64,000 nt of DNA from positions 124,001 through 188,000 of the forward strand of contig NZ_JASNJD010000002.1 in NCBI RefSeq assembly GCF_030164425.1. Reading direction: 5' to 3'. Position numbers and translations under genes: made by a program. Below, in pieces: positions 19,182 through 27,921 of this stretch (within the stretch, counting starts at the first letter, position 1; each line of letters begins with the position of its first letter). The notes beneath the pieces were generated by a model. That model was given only the letters and a program-made list of their open reading frames with translations, made no database searches and had not been told where the DNA came from. Source of the stretch: Pseudodonghicola flavimaris. Its GTDB lineage: Bacteria; Pseudomonadota; Alphaproteobacteria; Rhodobacterales; Rhodobacteraceae.

Positions 19182-19403
19182 CGTTCTGCTCCGCTTGCCG
19201 TCTTGCCGGCTCCCTACCCCGGTGGCCCGCTGCGGATAATGCGCAATATCCGCATGCAGTCATGAGCAGTGTCGATCAACCCCGCGACGCGCCCGGATCA
19301 TTCATGAATTCTGCTCATCGCGACAAACGAAATCGCCGGTCTAATCCCGCCGCCCGGGTGCCCCCACATCCCGGTCAGACGTTACCTGATGAGGAGAAAC
19401 GAC

Positions 19404-20483
19404 ATGACCGGAACCATCGCATCCGACACCCCGAACGCGGACCGCCGCACCCTGCTGAAAATGGCCGGTGTCGGCGCCGCCGCCTTCGGTGCGGTCTCTG
19501 CCGCCGCGGCACCTGTGCTGGCACAGGCCACCGATGACTGGGACAAGACCTTTGCCAAGAGCGACGCGGTCGATCACCAGAAGGTCACCTTCACCAACCG
19601 CTATGGCGTGCCGCTGGTTGGCGACCTCTACCAGCCGGCCGACCGCCCGGCCGCCAAGCTGCCCGCGATCGCCGTCGCCGGCCCGTTCGGCGCGGTGAAG
19701 GAACAGGCCGCCGGACTCTATGCCCAGACGATGGCCGAGCGCGGTTTTGTCACCCTGGCCTTCGATCCGTCGTTCGTCGGGGAAAGCGGCGGCGCGGTGC
19801 GCGACGTGGCGTCGCCCGACATCAATACCGAGGATTTCATGGCCGCCATCGATTTCCTCGGCCTGCATGATGCCGTCGATCAGGAGCGGATCGGTATCAT
19901 CGGCATCTGCGGCTTCGGCGGCATGGCCCTGAACGCAGTCGCCGCCGACAAGCGGGTGAAGGCGGTGGCCACCACCAGCATGTACGACATGTCGCGGGTG
20001 ATGGCGAAAGGCTATTACGACGCGATGACCGCCGAACAGCGCGCCGCGGCCCTGGAGCAGATGAGCCGCCAGCGCTGGAGCGATGTCGAAAACGGCGCGC
20101 CGGCGATGGCGGGCGGCCTGCCCGACAGCCTCGACGGCATCGATGACCCGGTGATCCGGATGTACTACGGCTACTACAAGACCGACCGGGGCTATCACCC
20201 GCGTTCGGTGAACTCCAACGGCGGCTGGACGGTGACCAACCCGCTGTCCTTCATGAACATGCCGCTGCTGACCTATGTGGACGAGATCGCGCCGCGCCCG
20301 ATGCTGGTCATCGCCGGGTCCGAGGCCCATTCGCGCTACTTCACCGAAGATGCCTATGCCGCCGCCGCCGAGCCGAAAGAGATGATGATCATCGAGGGCG
20401 CCGATCACGTCGACCTCTACGATCAGGTGGACATCATCCCCTTCGACAAGCTGCAGTCGTTCTTCGATCAGAACCTCGCATAA
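19404..20483 (+). CDS. Alpha/beta hydrolase with Tat signal and atypical nucleophile elbow
   Basis: Start at 19404 follows GAGGAG; an ATG at 19389 would overlap that site. The 359-residue product has a twin-arginine leader (DRRTLLKMAG, R14-R15, cleavage near APVLAQ). It is an alpha/beta hydrolase of the YcjY-like group. The elbow reads GICGFGG (C169, F171): Phe stands where related enzymes with GICASGG-type elbows carry the nucleophilic Ser. A downstream Asp (VIAGSEAHSRYF region) and the GADHVDLYD histidine are present. It may be inactive or use the cysteine. Confidence 0.88.
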   Translation: MTGTIASDTPNADRRTLLKMAGVGAAAFGAVSAAAAPVLAQATDDWDKTFAKSDAVDHQKVTFTNRYGVPLVGDLYQPADRPAAKLPAIAVAGPFGAVKEQAAGLYAQTMAERGFVTLAFDPSFVGESGGAVRDVASPDINTEDFMAAIDFLGLHDAVDQERIGIIGICGFGGMALNAVAADKRVKAVATTSMYDMSRVMAKGYYDAMTAEQRAAALEQMSRQRWSDVENGAPAMAGGLPDSLDGIDDPVIRMYYGYYKTDRGYHPRSVNSNGGWTVTNPLSFMNMPLLTYVDEIAPRPMLVIAGSEAHSRYFTEDAYAAAAEPKEMMIIEGADHVDLYDQVDIIPFDKLQSFFDQNLA

Positions 20484-20491
20484 CCCTGGTT

Positions 20492-20514
20492 GAAGCCCGC
20501 CCCCGGCGGGCTTC
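20492..20514 (+). terminator. Hairpin after the hydrolase gene
   Basis: A 10-bp perfect stem GAAGCCCGCC / GGCGGGCTTC with a CCC loop lies 8 bases after the stop. It is followed by GCCCTTT, with only a short T-run. Confidence 0.55.
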
Positions 20515-20661
20515 GCCCTTTCAACCGGTGGCGATCCCCCGCTCCGGTCCGCGCAAGAGGGTCGTGAAGGGCCCTCCCGGCGCGGAAGGACGACGGCCGG
20601 CGCGATGCAAAGCCGCAGCAGGGCGCAAAACACCCCCCGCCGATTCGAAAACCGTCAGGGA

Positions 20662-20677
20662 TTTAACTGGCTTTAAC
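20662..20677 (+). promoter_or_regulatory. Possible CtrA-like site upstream of flaF
   Basis: TTTAAC-N4-TTTAAC lies 57 bases before the flaF start. As TTAA-N6-TTAAC it is one base short of the canonical TTAA-N7-TTAAC, so CtrA binding is uncertain. The direct repeat stands out in GC-rich DNA. Confidence 0.3.
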
Positions 20678-20734
20678 CGCGATGGGATAGGATGGTGAAC
20701 GAGGCAGTTCATAAAAAACACCGGAAGTCCCCGA

Positions 20735-21133
20735 ATGAGCATAACCGCTTACAAGCGGACGATCGCGCAGACCGAGTCTCCGCGTCAGATCGAACGCCGC
20801 GTGCTGTCGCAGGTCACCGCCGAGCTTGAGCATTACGGCCCGGCCTTCGACACCGCGGAGCAGAAATCCGACAAGCTGACCGCGCTGGCCGGCGGCCTGC
20901 GCGACGCGCTTTGGAAAAACCAGCGCCTGTGGCTGGCGCTGCAGACCGACCTGTCGCAACCGGGCAACCAGCTTCCCGCTGACCTGCGCGCCGGGCTGTT
21001 GTCGCTGTCGGTCTGGGTCAATCGCCACACCCAGGCGGTGATGAAGGGGCAGAACCGGGTCCGGCCGCTGGTGGACATCAACCGCAGCATCATCCGGGCG
21101 CTGGAAGGCAACCCGCTGCAGGTGATGGAGTAG
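20735..21133 (+). CDS. flaF: Flagellar biosynthesis regulator FlaF
   Basis: The 132-residue product shows TESPRQIERRVLSQVTAELE and the C-terminal FlaF landmarks LPADLRAGLLSLSVWVNRHTQ and FLxxKxG-like VRPLVDINRSII. In Caulobacter FlaF is required for flagellin synthesis and export, acting opposite FlbT. It is first in a three-gene set with flbT (5 bases downstream) and a DUF1217 gene. The flagellin gene itself is 17 kb away. Confidence 0.95.
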   Translation: MSITAYKRTIAQTESPRQIERRVLSQVTAELEHYGPAFDTAEQKSDKLTALAGGLRDALWKNQRLWLALQTDLSQPGNQLPADLRAGLLSLSVWVNRHTQAVMKGQNRVRPLVDINRSIIRALEGNPLQVME

Positions 21134-21137
21134 CGCC

Positions 21138-21566
21138 ATGGCCCTGCGGCTGACCCTGAAACCGAACGAGAAGATCGTAATCAACGGCTGCGTCATCCGC
21201 AACGCGGACCGGCGCCAGACCCTGACCATCGAGAATTATGCCGATGTGGTGCGGGGTATCGATCTGCTGGACGAACACGAGGCCGCCACCCCGGTGAAGA
21301 AGGCCTATTTCTTCATCCAGTCGGCGTTGCTGCGGCCGGAAATCCGCAAGGACCTGACGCCGATCATCCAGAAGAACCTGGCCGAGCTGGTGCCGATCTT
21401 CAACCAGCAGATCGCCGGCCATATCTTCGAGGCGGCCAATCACGTGTCAGCCCGCAATTACTACAAGGCGATGCGCGCGCTGCGCGAAGTCATGCGCTAT
21501 GAGGACGAACTGCTGAACCTGCTGGCCGGCACCGCGCCCGAGAGCGAACCCCAGGCCGCCGAATAG
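21138..21566 (+). CDS. flbT: Flagellar biosynthesis repressor FlbT
   Basis: The 142-residue product starts MALRLTLKPNEKIVINGCVIRNADRR, the hallmark FlbT N-terminus, and continues with KKAYFFIQSALLRPE. FlbT is a post-transcriptional regulator that binds the 5' leader of flagellin mRNA and destabilises it until assembly permits export. A candidate target, two stem-loops, is present in the fliC leader of this window (38709-38767). It follows flaF by 4 bases. Confidence 0.96.
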   Translation: MALRLTLKPNEKIVINGCVIRNADRRQTLTIENYADVVRGIDLLDEHEAATPVKKAYFFIQSALLRPEIRKDLTPIIQKNLAELVPIFNQQIAGHIFEAANHVSARNYYKAMRALREVMRYEDELLNLLAGTAPESEPQAAE

Positions 21567-21580
21567 ATCGAGGAAACCCC

Positions 21581-22414
21581 ATGGTCCTGAGCATTTCCGG
21601 GCTGAGCAGCCAGATCGCGCTGAAGCTGATCGACAGCACCCACGATTCGCAGATCGAGACGCTGGCGAACTCCGGCCAGCACGAGCGCGCGGTCGAGGCG
21701 TTTCGCGACCGGATCGGCTCCATCACCTCGGCCGAGGATCTGGTGAAGGATTACGAGGTCTACAGCTTCGTGATGAAGGCCTTCGATCTCGAAGATCAGA
21801 TCTTCGGCAAGGCGATGATCCGCAAGGTTCTGGAAAGCGACCCCGACGACAAGACCTCTCTGGTCAACCGGCTGACCGACGACCGCTTCATCGATCTGAA
21901 CGAGGCGCTGGGGTTCACTGCCGCCGGCGGCGAACCCGTGGTGCCCGATTTCAACGACACCGCCTGGCAGGACAGCATCGTCAACCAGTATTACGAACAG
22001 ACCCTGATCAACAGCTACTCGGAAGAAAACGAAAACGTCGGCGTCGCGCTTGAGTTCCGCAACGCCGTCGATGACATCGAATCCTGGTACGATGTGCTGG
22101 CCAACGAGGATCTGACCGATTTCTTCCTGACCGCGCTGGGACTGCCGGAGGAGATGGCCGCGATCGACGTCGACAAGCAGGTGTCGCTGCTGTCGAAATC
22201 CTACGATCTGGACAAGCTGGCCGACCCGGCAGAACGGGAGCGGCTGCTGACCACCTATCTGGCCATCGCCGACATCCAGAATCCGCAGGCCACGGCGGTG
22301 GACAGCCCGGCGCTGAGCATGCTGCAGAATTCGACCTCCCTGACCTCTTCGATCATCGAGATCACCTGGGACATGACGCCTGTGGGGGTGTCGACCTATT
22401 CGCTGAACCGCTGA
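21581..22414 (+). CDS. DUF1217 domain protein of the flagellar locus
   Basis: The 277-residue product reads QIALKLIDSTHDSQIETLANSGQHERAVEAFRDRI, then DLVKDYEVYSFVMKAFDLEDQIFGKAMIRKVLESDP, an alpha-helical repeat-like pattern typical of DUF1217. These proteins occur in flagellar gene clusters of Rhodobacterales and Rhizobiales; the biochemical role is unknown. No signal peptide or membrane helix is seen. It follows flbT by 14 bases and is probably in the same operon. Confidence 0.85.
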   Translation: MVLSISGLSSQIALKLIDSTHDSQIETLANSGQHERAVEAFRDRIGSITSAEDLVKDYEVYSFVMKAFDLEDQIFGKAMIRKVLESDPDDKTSLVNRLTDDRFIDLNEALGFTAAGGEPVVPDFNDTAWQDSIVNQYYEQTLINSYSEENENVGVALEFRNAVDDIESWYDVLANEDLTDFFLTALGLPEEMAAIDVDKQVSLLSKSYDLDKLADPAERERLLTTYLAIADIQNPQATAVDSPALSMLQNSTSLTSSIIEITWDMTPVGVSTYSLNR

Positions 22415-22444
22415 TCGCGGCCGGATGGCGCGCGCGCCGTCCGG

Positions 22445-23473
22445 TCAGTCGATCATATCCTCTTCGTCGCCGCTGGGCAGTTCGATCTCCCCCTCGGAAG
22501 CGAGACGGATCGCCGCCTCGACCAGTTCGGACTGCGCCTGTTTGACATCGCGCGTCTTGACCGGCCCCATACTGCGCATTTCCTCTTCCAGCATGTCGCG
22601 CGACCGCGCCGGCAACGAGGCGAGGAAATGATCGCGCAGCTCCTTTTCGGCACCCCGCAGCGCCAGCGGCAGGGTCTTGCCGCTCACCTCGCGCATCACC
22701 TTGGCCAGCGTCGCCGGCTTCAGCTCTATCAGGTCGCCAAAGACGAACATCTTCTGCTTGATGGTGCGGAACTCCGCGGGGATCTTGCGCTCCAGCTCGC
22801 GCGAAAGCCCCTCGAACACCTTCGAGTCCAGCTTGTTGAACATCATCACCAGCTGTTTCTCGGTCTCTGCACCGGCGTTGCGGCCGGCCTTGGCCAGCAC
22901 TTCCCGCCGCAGGCTTTCCTCAATGCTGCGCAGCGCCTCGGCCGGCAGGCTTTCCATTGCCACCATCCGCTCGATCAGATCGACGGCGCGGTCCTGCCCC
23001 AGAAGCGGCAGCACCTTGGCTGCCGTGTCGGCGCGGATGCGGGTCAGGATCACCGCCACGGTCTGATTGTGTTCCTTGCGCAGGAAATCGGTCAGGATCT
23101 TCTCGTCCAGCTCGGACAGGTCGCCCCAGAGATTGCCGGTGGCGCTGTCCTCGATCTCATCGAGGATTTCCGCCACCCGATCCTCCGGCAGGAAGCCCTT
23201 GAGCAGCCCGCGCGCCGCCTCGACCGAGCCGGTGATGCCGCCATAGCTCGACATCTTCTCGCCGAACTCGCGCATCACCTCCTCGACCACCTCGGCCGGC
23301 ACCTCGCCCATCGCCGAGATCGCCCGGGTGATCTTGCGGATCTCGCCGACATCGAGCTGCTGCATCAGCGCCCCGCCGCGCTCCTCCCCCAGGCAGAGGA
23401 ACAGGATCGCGGATTTCTCCGCGCCGCTCAACGGCCGGTGCTTGCGCAGGGGAGAAAAGTGATTCATCGCCAC
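22445..23473 (-). CDS. fliG: Flagellar motor switch protein FliG
   Basis: FliG couples the stator to the C-ring and is central to torque generation. The 342-residue product has the N-terminal domain (LSGAEKSAILFLCLGEERGGALMQQLD), the middle domain with LGQDRAVDLIERM, and a C-terminal domain including the charged torque helix (about residues 285-315, LARGAEKELRDHFLASLPARSRDMLEEEM). A basal FliF-binding segment is at the N-terminus. It is downstream of fliP but has its own CtrA-like site 24 bases upstream. Confidence 0.96.
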   Translation of the reverse strand: MAMNHFSPLRKHRPLSGAEKSAILFLCLGEERGGALMQQLDVGEIRKITRAISAMGEVPAEVVEEVMREFGEKMSSYGGITGSVEAARGLLKGFLPEDRVAEILDEIEDSATGNLWGDLSELDEKILTDFLRKEHNQTVAVILTRIRADTAAKVLPLLGQDRAVDLIERMVAMESLPAEALRSIEESLRREVLAKAGRNAGAETEKQLVMMFNKLDSKVFEGLSRELERKIPAEFRTIKQKMFVFGDLIELKPATLAKVMREVSGKTLPLALRGAEKELRDHFLASLPARSRDMLEEEMRSMGPVKTRDVKQAQSELVEAAIRLASEGEIELPSGDEEDMID

Positions 23474-23497
23474 ATGCCTGCCGCAGAGGGTTCGGGG

Positions 23498-23512
23498 TTA
23501 ACTGGTCGTTGA
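23498..23512 (-). promoter_or_regulatory. CtrA-like box upstream of fliG
   Basis: On the coding strand this reads TCAA-N7-TTAAC, one mismatch from the CtrA consensus TTAA-N7-TTAAC. It starts 24 bases before the fliG ATG. The fliP gene ends about 70 bases further upstream. Confidence 0.45.
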
Positions 23513-23581
23513 TAAAATAGCGCCCACTGTTCATGGGACGCAAGGATAACCGGCAGAACATGCCGATTATTTCTTTCTGAT

Positions 23582-24406
23582 CTAACCGCCACCTACGGCA
23601 GAGTAAGATTGCATCAGCGACCCCGCCAGCATGTACCAGCCGTCGATCAGCACGAAGAAGATCACCTTGAACGGCAGCGACACGATCACTGGCGGCAGCA
23701 TCATCATGCCCGCGCTCATCAGCACCGAGGCGACGATCAGGTCGATGGCGATGAACGGCAGATAGAGCAGAAAACCGATGGTGAAGGCGCGCCGGAGCTC
23801 CGAGATCATGAAGGCCGGCACCAGCACCCGCCAGCTGACCTCTTCCGCCGCCTCCGGTGCGATATCCGGGTTTTCCTCGCCGGCGATGTCGCGAAACAGC
23901 GCGATATCCTTGTCGCGGGTGTTGGCGAACATGAAGGTGCGGAACGGCTCGGCGATATTGACCACGGCCTGCTCCTCGGTGATGGCGTTCTGCATCAGCG
24001 GCCGCAACCCGCCGGTCCAGGCATCGTCCAGCACCGGCTGCATGACGAAGAAGGTCATGAACAGCGCCATGGCGTTCAGCACCATGTTCGGCGGTGTCTG
24101 GTTCAACCCCAGCGCCGACCGCAGCATCGAAAAGACGATGACGAACCGGGTAAAGCTGGTGGTCACCACCAACAGCCCCGGCGCGATGCTGAGCACGGTG
24201 ACCAGTGCAAAAAGCTGGATCAGCCGGCCCGACAGGCTGGCGCTGTCGTTGCTGCCCGGCGCCGCGCCGCCAAGGCCGGAGGACAGATCGCGGATCAGCC
24301 CGCCCAGATCGGTCTGCTGCGCCTGCGCCACGCCGCCCGCCGCCAGGACGACCAGCGCCGCCACGGCCAGGCAGCGCAGAAACGGGGCAAGAGCGGGGCG
24401 GCGCAT
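23582..24406 (-). CDS. fliP: Flagellar export gate protein FliP
   Basis: FliP forms, with FliQ and FliR, the core of the flagellar type III export gate. About 274 residues: a signal peptide (residues 1-30), then FVIVFSMLRSALGLNQTPPNMVLNAMALFMTFFVM, RAFTIGFLLYLPFIAIDLIVASVLMSAGMMMLPPV and PFKVIFFVLIDGW, all diagnostic. ATG 24406 is used. A TTG at 24421 overlapping the fliN stop (TTGA) would add five residues. The operon order is fliF-fliH-fliN-fliP. No fliO was seen. Confidence 0.96.
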   Translation of the reverse strand: MRRPALAPFLRCLAVAALVVLAAGGVAQAQQTDLGGLIRDLSSGLGGAAPGSNDSASLSGRLIQLFALVTVLSIAPGLLVVTTSFTRFVIVFSMLRSALGLNQTPPNMVLNAMALFMTFFVMQPVLDDAWTGGLRPLMQNAITEEQAVVNIAEPFRTFMFANTRDKDIALFRDIAGEENPDIAPEAAEEVSWRVLVPAFMISELRRAFTIGFLLYLPFIAIDLIVASVLMSAGMMMLPPVIVSLPFKVIFFVLIDGWYMLAGSLMQSYSAVGGG

Positions 24407-24417
24407 CGGCGGCGGGC

Positions 24418-24798
24418 TCAAGCTTCGGGGATGAAGTCTTTGACGATCTCGCGCAGCGCCACGCCGATCCGGTCACCCTGCACCTTGACCAGGTCGCCAC
24501 GCGCCACCAGCCGGTCGTTGATCATGATGTCGACGGGATCGCCGACCTTGCGGTCAAGCTCGATCACCGACCCCTTGGACAATTCCAGCAGATCGGAGAT
24601 CGGCATCCGGCTGCGTCCCAGCACCACCCGCACATCCAGCCGCACGTTCAGCAGCGCATCGATGTTGCGCCCGCCCTGCGCCGCGGCGGCGGCGACATCC
24701 TTCAGCGTGGCGGAGGTCTCTTCCGTCCCCGGCTGGTCTGCGATTTGGGCGCCGTCCCCGGCCGCGCCGGCGGGGGTCTGGGTTTCGCTGTCCGACAT
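24418..24798 (-). CDS. fliN: Flagellar motor switch protein FliN
   Basis: This 126-residue C-ring component has a disordered N-terminal third and the SpoA domain at about 45-122 (LNVRLDVRVVLGRSRMPISDLLELSKGSVIELDRKVGDPVDIMINDRLVARGDLV). It forms the bottom of the C-ring and docks FliH. The ATG starts directly after the fliH stop and the end touches the fliP start, showing tight co-translation. Confidence 0.95.
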   Translation of the reverse strand: MSDSETQTPAGAAGDGAQIADQPGTEETSATLKDVAAAAAQGGRNIDALLNVRLDVRVVLGRSRMPISDLLELSKGSVIELDRKVGDPVDIMINDRLVARGDLVKVQGDRIGVALREIVKDFIPEA

Positions 24799-25473
24799 CT
24801 ATCCGACCTTCTCCTGATCGTGTTTGAGTTTCCCGGCCGCCTCACGCAGCGCATCGAGCACCGCGGCACAGCTGCGATCCAGATTGTAGCTGAGCCCGCC
24901 ATCGTCCCAGCCGATGCGCGCGGCGCCATCGGGCAGCGCCGGATCGGGACGCAGGTCCAGCTCCGGGGTCGCCCCCTCCTCCGCCCAGGCGGCGATCTCC
25001 GGAGCCAGCGCCTCGGCCACCGCCGGCGACAGCCCGATCCGCAGCCGGCGGCTGCCCATGGCCATGCGCAGCCCTTCGCGCAGGCGGCTGCGCGCCAGAT
25101 CGACGGAGAGGTCCGCCAGCAGTTCCGGCGCGATCCGCTCCGCCATGTCCAGGACCATATCCAGCAGGTCGCGTTCCAGCGCCGCCCGCCCCGCCGCCAG
25201 CTCGGCCGAGAGGTCGGTGATCTGCCCCTGCAACGCCTCCAGCGCGGCGGCGGCGCGGGCGCTCTGGCCGGTTTCGGCCTCGGCCCGGGCGGCGGCGGCG
25301 CCCTCCTCATGCCCGCGGGTCCAGGCGGTTTCACGCGCCTCCGCCAGCATCTGCTCCACCTCGGCGGCGGAGAAATTGCGCAGACCCTCGGGTTGTTGCG
25401 CCGGCATTACCGGTTCGGCCCCCAGCTCCGCGTCCTCGGCATCGAAATCGCGCAGGAACAGCCGCGTCATCAT
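24799..25473 (-). CDS. fliH: FliH-like flagellar export regulator
   Basis: The 224-residue product starts MMTRLFLRDFDAED. It has a charged helical N-terminal half (EQMLAEARETAWTRGHEEGAAAARAEAE, coiled-coil prone) and a C-terminal FliH/YscL-type domain (LADLSVDLARSRLREGLRMAMGSRRLRIGLSP). FliH holds the ATPase FliI at the C-ring. Similarity is weak, as usual for FliH, so position between fliF and fliN carries much of the call. Its ATG overlaps the fliF stop (ATGA). Confidence 0.85.
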   Translation of the reverse strand: MMTRLFLRDFDAEDAELGAEPVMPAQQPEGLRNFSAAEVEQMLAEARETAWTRGHEEGAAAARAEAETGQSARAAAALEALQGQITDLSAELAAGRAALERDLLDMVLDMAERIAPELLADLSVDLARSRLREGLRMAMGSRRLRIGLSPAVAEALAPEIAAWAEEGATPELDLRPDPALPDGAARIGWDDGGLSYNLDRSCAAVLDALREAAGKLKHDQEKVG

Positions 25474-27149
25474 GCGTCGGCCTCACTGACCAGCCAGCCG
25501 CGCAGCACGCGCAGGACCTCTTCGGGCTTCTCCTCGGCCAGCGTCTGGATCGCCTCCACCCGCGCCTTGATCAGATTGCCGCGCACGCCCATCGCCTCGA
25601 TATACTCGTGCGGCCCCTCGTCCTCCTCCGGGTCGAACAGGCTGGTGCGCCCGCCGTCCTCGGCCGGCAGCGCCTCGGCCATATGGGCACCCGCCAGCGC
25701 CGGCACCCCGGCATCGCCCTCGCCCTCCGGCCCGGTTAGCGCGGCGGCGCTTTCGCCCTCCGGCAGCTCCGGGGTCTGATGCGGGTTGAGCTGGCGCAGC
25801 AGCGGCCGCACCCCCAGCAGCATCACCAGCGCCACGATGATCAGCGCCAGCACACCGCGCAGGATCGGCACGATATTGTCGCGGATCCGCTGCCCCAGCG
25901 TCTCGGTCACCGGGTCGCCGACCTCCATCGAGTAGTCCATGAACCGCAGGCTGTCGACCGAGACGCTGTCGCCACGCCCATCGTCGAAGCCGACGGCGGT
26001 CTTCACCAGCTCGGTCAGCCGCGCCAGCTCCTGTTCGCTGCGCTCGGAATAGGTCACGTCCGACCCGTCGACGGTGTAGATCCCGTTGACCAGCACCGCC
26101 ACCGAGATGCGACGGACCTCGCCTGCCTCGCGCACCACCTCGCGGCGGGTATTGCCGATCTCGTATTGCACCGACTCGCCGCTTTTCGACTGACTGGAAC
26201 TGGCGCCGCCACCCGGCTCTGCCAGCGCGGCGGGAATGTTGTTCTCCACCCCGACATTGCCGCCGCCGTCGCTGCCGGCCTGCTGCTCCGCCCGGCTCTC
26301 GGTCGAACGGACCACCTGCTGATCCGGGTTATAGCTCTGCTCGACGATCACCTCACGGGCGGTGGAGAGATCGACGTTGACCTTCACCCGCGCATTGCCG
26401 GCACCGACCCGGGCGGTCAGGATGTTCTGGATCTGCTGCGCCAGCCGGTCCTCGATCCCCGCCCGCGCGGTTTGCAGCGTCGCCTGCCCGTCGCCATCGG
26501 CAGTCTCGGCCAGGATGGTTTCGCCGCTGGCCGACAACACCGTGACCCGGCCCAGCTCCAGCTCCGCCACCGAGGAGGCGATCAGATTGCGGATCGACAC
26601 CGCCTGCTTGCGGGTGATGGTCCGCCCCGGCAGCGGCCGCACGATGACCGAGGCGCGCGGCTCGGGCCGTTCGCGCGAAAACGCCTCGCGCTCGGGCAGC
26701 ACCAGATGCACCCGCGCGCTCTGTACCCCGTCCATGGTCTGGATCGACCGCGCCAGCTCGCCCTCCATCGCGCGCAGCCGGTTCACCTTCTGCATGAAGG
26801 AATTCATCGCCAGGCTGCCGCTTTCGTCGAACAGTTCCCAACCCGGGTCGCCCTCTATCGGCAGGCCCGCCTCGGCCAGCACCATCCGGGCCCGCGCCAG
26901 ATCGTTGCGCGGCACCGCCACGCTGGACCCGTCGTCTGCCATCCGCGTCTCGAAACCGGCACCGGCCAGAGTGGTTTCGATCGAGGTGGCGGCGGAAACC
27001 GACAGCTTAGTGTAGAGCGGCGCGAACTCCCGCTGCGACACCGCCGCAAGACCGAGAACCAGCGCCAGGACCACCCCCAGCGCCACGCCGCCCAGGATCA
27101 TCAGGCGGCGCTGACCCAGCGCCCTGAGATTGTTGATCACGTCCTGCAC
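25470..27149 (-). CDS. fliF: Flagellar MS-ring protein FliF
   Basis: FliF builds the MS-ring, the base for rod and C-ring. About 559 residues: first membrane helix near 15-38, periplasmic ring-building motifs (APLYTKLSVSAATSIETTLAGAG, ELFDESGSLAMNSFMQKVNRLRAMEGELARSI, ARVHLVLPE), a serine/glycine-rich segment, a second helix near 430-450 and an acidic FliG-binding tail. GTG 27149 is chosen because GAGG lies 6 bases upstream and homologues start similarly (MQDVINNLRALG). GTG 27161 lacks a ribosome site. Confidence 0.96.
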   Translation of the reverse strand: MQDVINNLRALGQRRLMILGGVALGVVLALVLGLAAVSQREFAPLYTKLSVSAATSIETTLAGAGFETRMADDGSSVAVPRNDLARARMVLAEAGLPIEGDPGWELFDESGSLAMNSFMQKVNRLRAMEGELARSIQTMDGVQSARVHLVLPEREAFSRERPEPRASVIVRPLPGRTITRKQAVSIRNLIASSVAELELGRVTVLSASGETILAETADGDGQATLQTARAGIEDRLAQQIQNILTARVGAGNARVKVNVDLSTAREVIVEQSYNPDQQVVRSTESRAEQQAGSDGGGNVGVENNIPAALAEPGGGASSSQSKSGESVQYEIGNTRREVVREAGEVRRISVAVLVNGIYTVDGSDVTYSERSEQELARLTELVKTAVGFDDGRGDSVSVDSLRFMDYSMEVGDPVTETLGQRIRDNIVPILRGVLALIIVALVMLLGVRPLLRQLNPHQTPELPEGESAAALTGPEGEGDAGVPALAGAHMAEALPAEDGGRTSLFDPEEDEGPHEYIEAMGVRGNLIKARVEAIQTLAEEKPEEVLRVLRGWLVSEADA

Positions 27150-27170
27150 GCCGAACCTCACCGGGTATGC

Positions 27171-27185
27171 TTAACTGTTCTTCAA
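27171..27185 (-). promoter_or_regulatory. CtrA-like box upstream of fliF
   Basis: On the coding strand this is TTGA-N7-TTAAG, one mismatch from TTAA-N7-TTAA. It lies 22 bases before the favoured fliF start at 27149. The surrounding 27160-27288 is distinctly AT-rich and must hold the divergent fliF and fliL promoters. Confidence 0.45.
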
Positions 27186-27288
27186 ACACGCTATTCTATT
27201 TTTGTATCTCAAGTAAATACCACCGGTCTATACTTGCATTAAAAAGAAAAACCGCAGATTATATCCATGCAACCAGAAGAACCCGAGC

Positions 27289-27912
27289 ATGGCGCGACCC
27301 ACGACCAAGAAACCCAGCGATGCGAGCCCTGACACCGGGGCCAAGACCGCCACCAAGGCCCGCTCTGCCCGGACCTTGCTGATGGCGGCGGCCTTACTGT
27401 CGGTGGGCTCCCTCGGTGGCGGGTTCGTTCTGGCGCGCATGGCCTTCCAGCAGGATGCCGCCTCTTATGAGCCCGAGTATCTGCCCGAGAGCGAGGCCAC
27501 CGCAGAGGCCGGGACCGAGGGCGCCGAACCCGAACATGCCGCGGCAGAGCCCGAGGCCACCGCCGGCCATGGCGGCAACGGCGAGGGTAAGCTCGAAGGC
27601 CTGCTGCCCTTCGAAGAGATCGTCACCAATATCAACAGCTTCGATGCCCGCGGCAATCCGACCAAGGCGTTTCTCAAACTGAACCTGGTGCTGGTCTACC
27701 GCCCCGAGGCCGGTGCCGCCGATCTGATGGCCTCGCGCCAGCCCTTCATGCGCGATCTCTTTACCGGCTACGCCCGCAGCCTGACCGAAACCGACGTGCG
27801 CGGCATGGCCGGAGTACTGACGGTGAAGGCCGAGCTGCTGAAACGCGCCCGCGCCGCGGCCGGCAACGACCTGCCGCAGGAAATCCTGATCAGCGACCTG
27901 ATCGTGCAGTAA
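27289..27912 (+). CDS. fliL: Flagellar basal body-associated protein FliL
   Basis: FliL is a single-pass membrane protein near the stator that supports motor torque. The 207-residue product has a basic N-terminus, one helix at about 28-50 (RTLLMAAALLSVGSLGGGFVLA), an acidic Glu/Ala-rich linker (60-98) and a periplasmic FliL domain ending MAGVLTVKAELLKRARAAAGNDLPQ-type with EILISDLIVQ. It is divergent from fliF and heads the fliL-fliM-DUF6468-MotE operon. A second FliL-like gene exists at 50807. Confidence 0.92.
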   Translation: MARPTTKKPSDASPDTGAKTATKARSARTLLMAAALLSVGSLGGGFVLARMAFQQDAASYEPEYLPESEATAEAGTEGAEPEHAAAEPEATAGHGGNGEGKLEGLLPFEEIVTNINSFDARGNPTKAFLKLNLVLVYRPEAGAADLMASRQPFMRDLFTGYARSLTETDVRGMAGVLTVKAELLKRARAAAGNDLPQEILISDLIVQ

Positions 27913-27921
27913 GGGGCCGGC

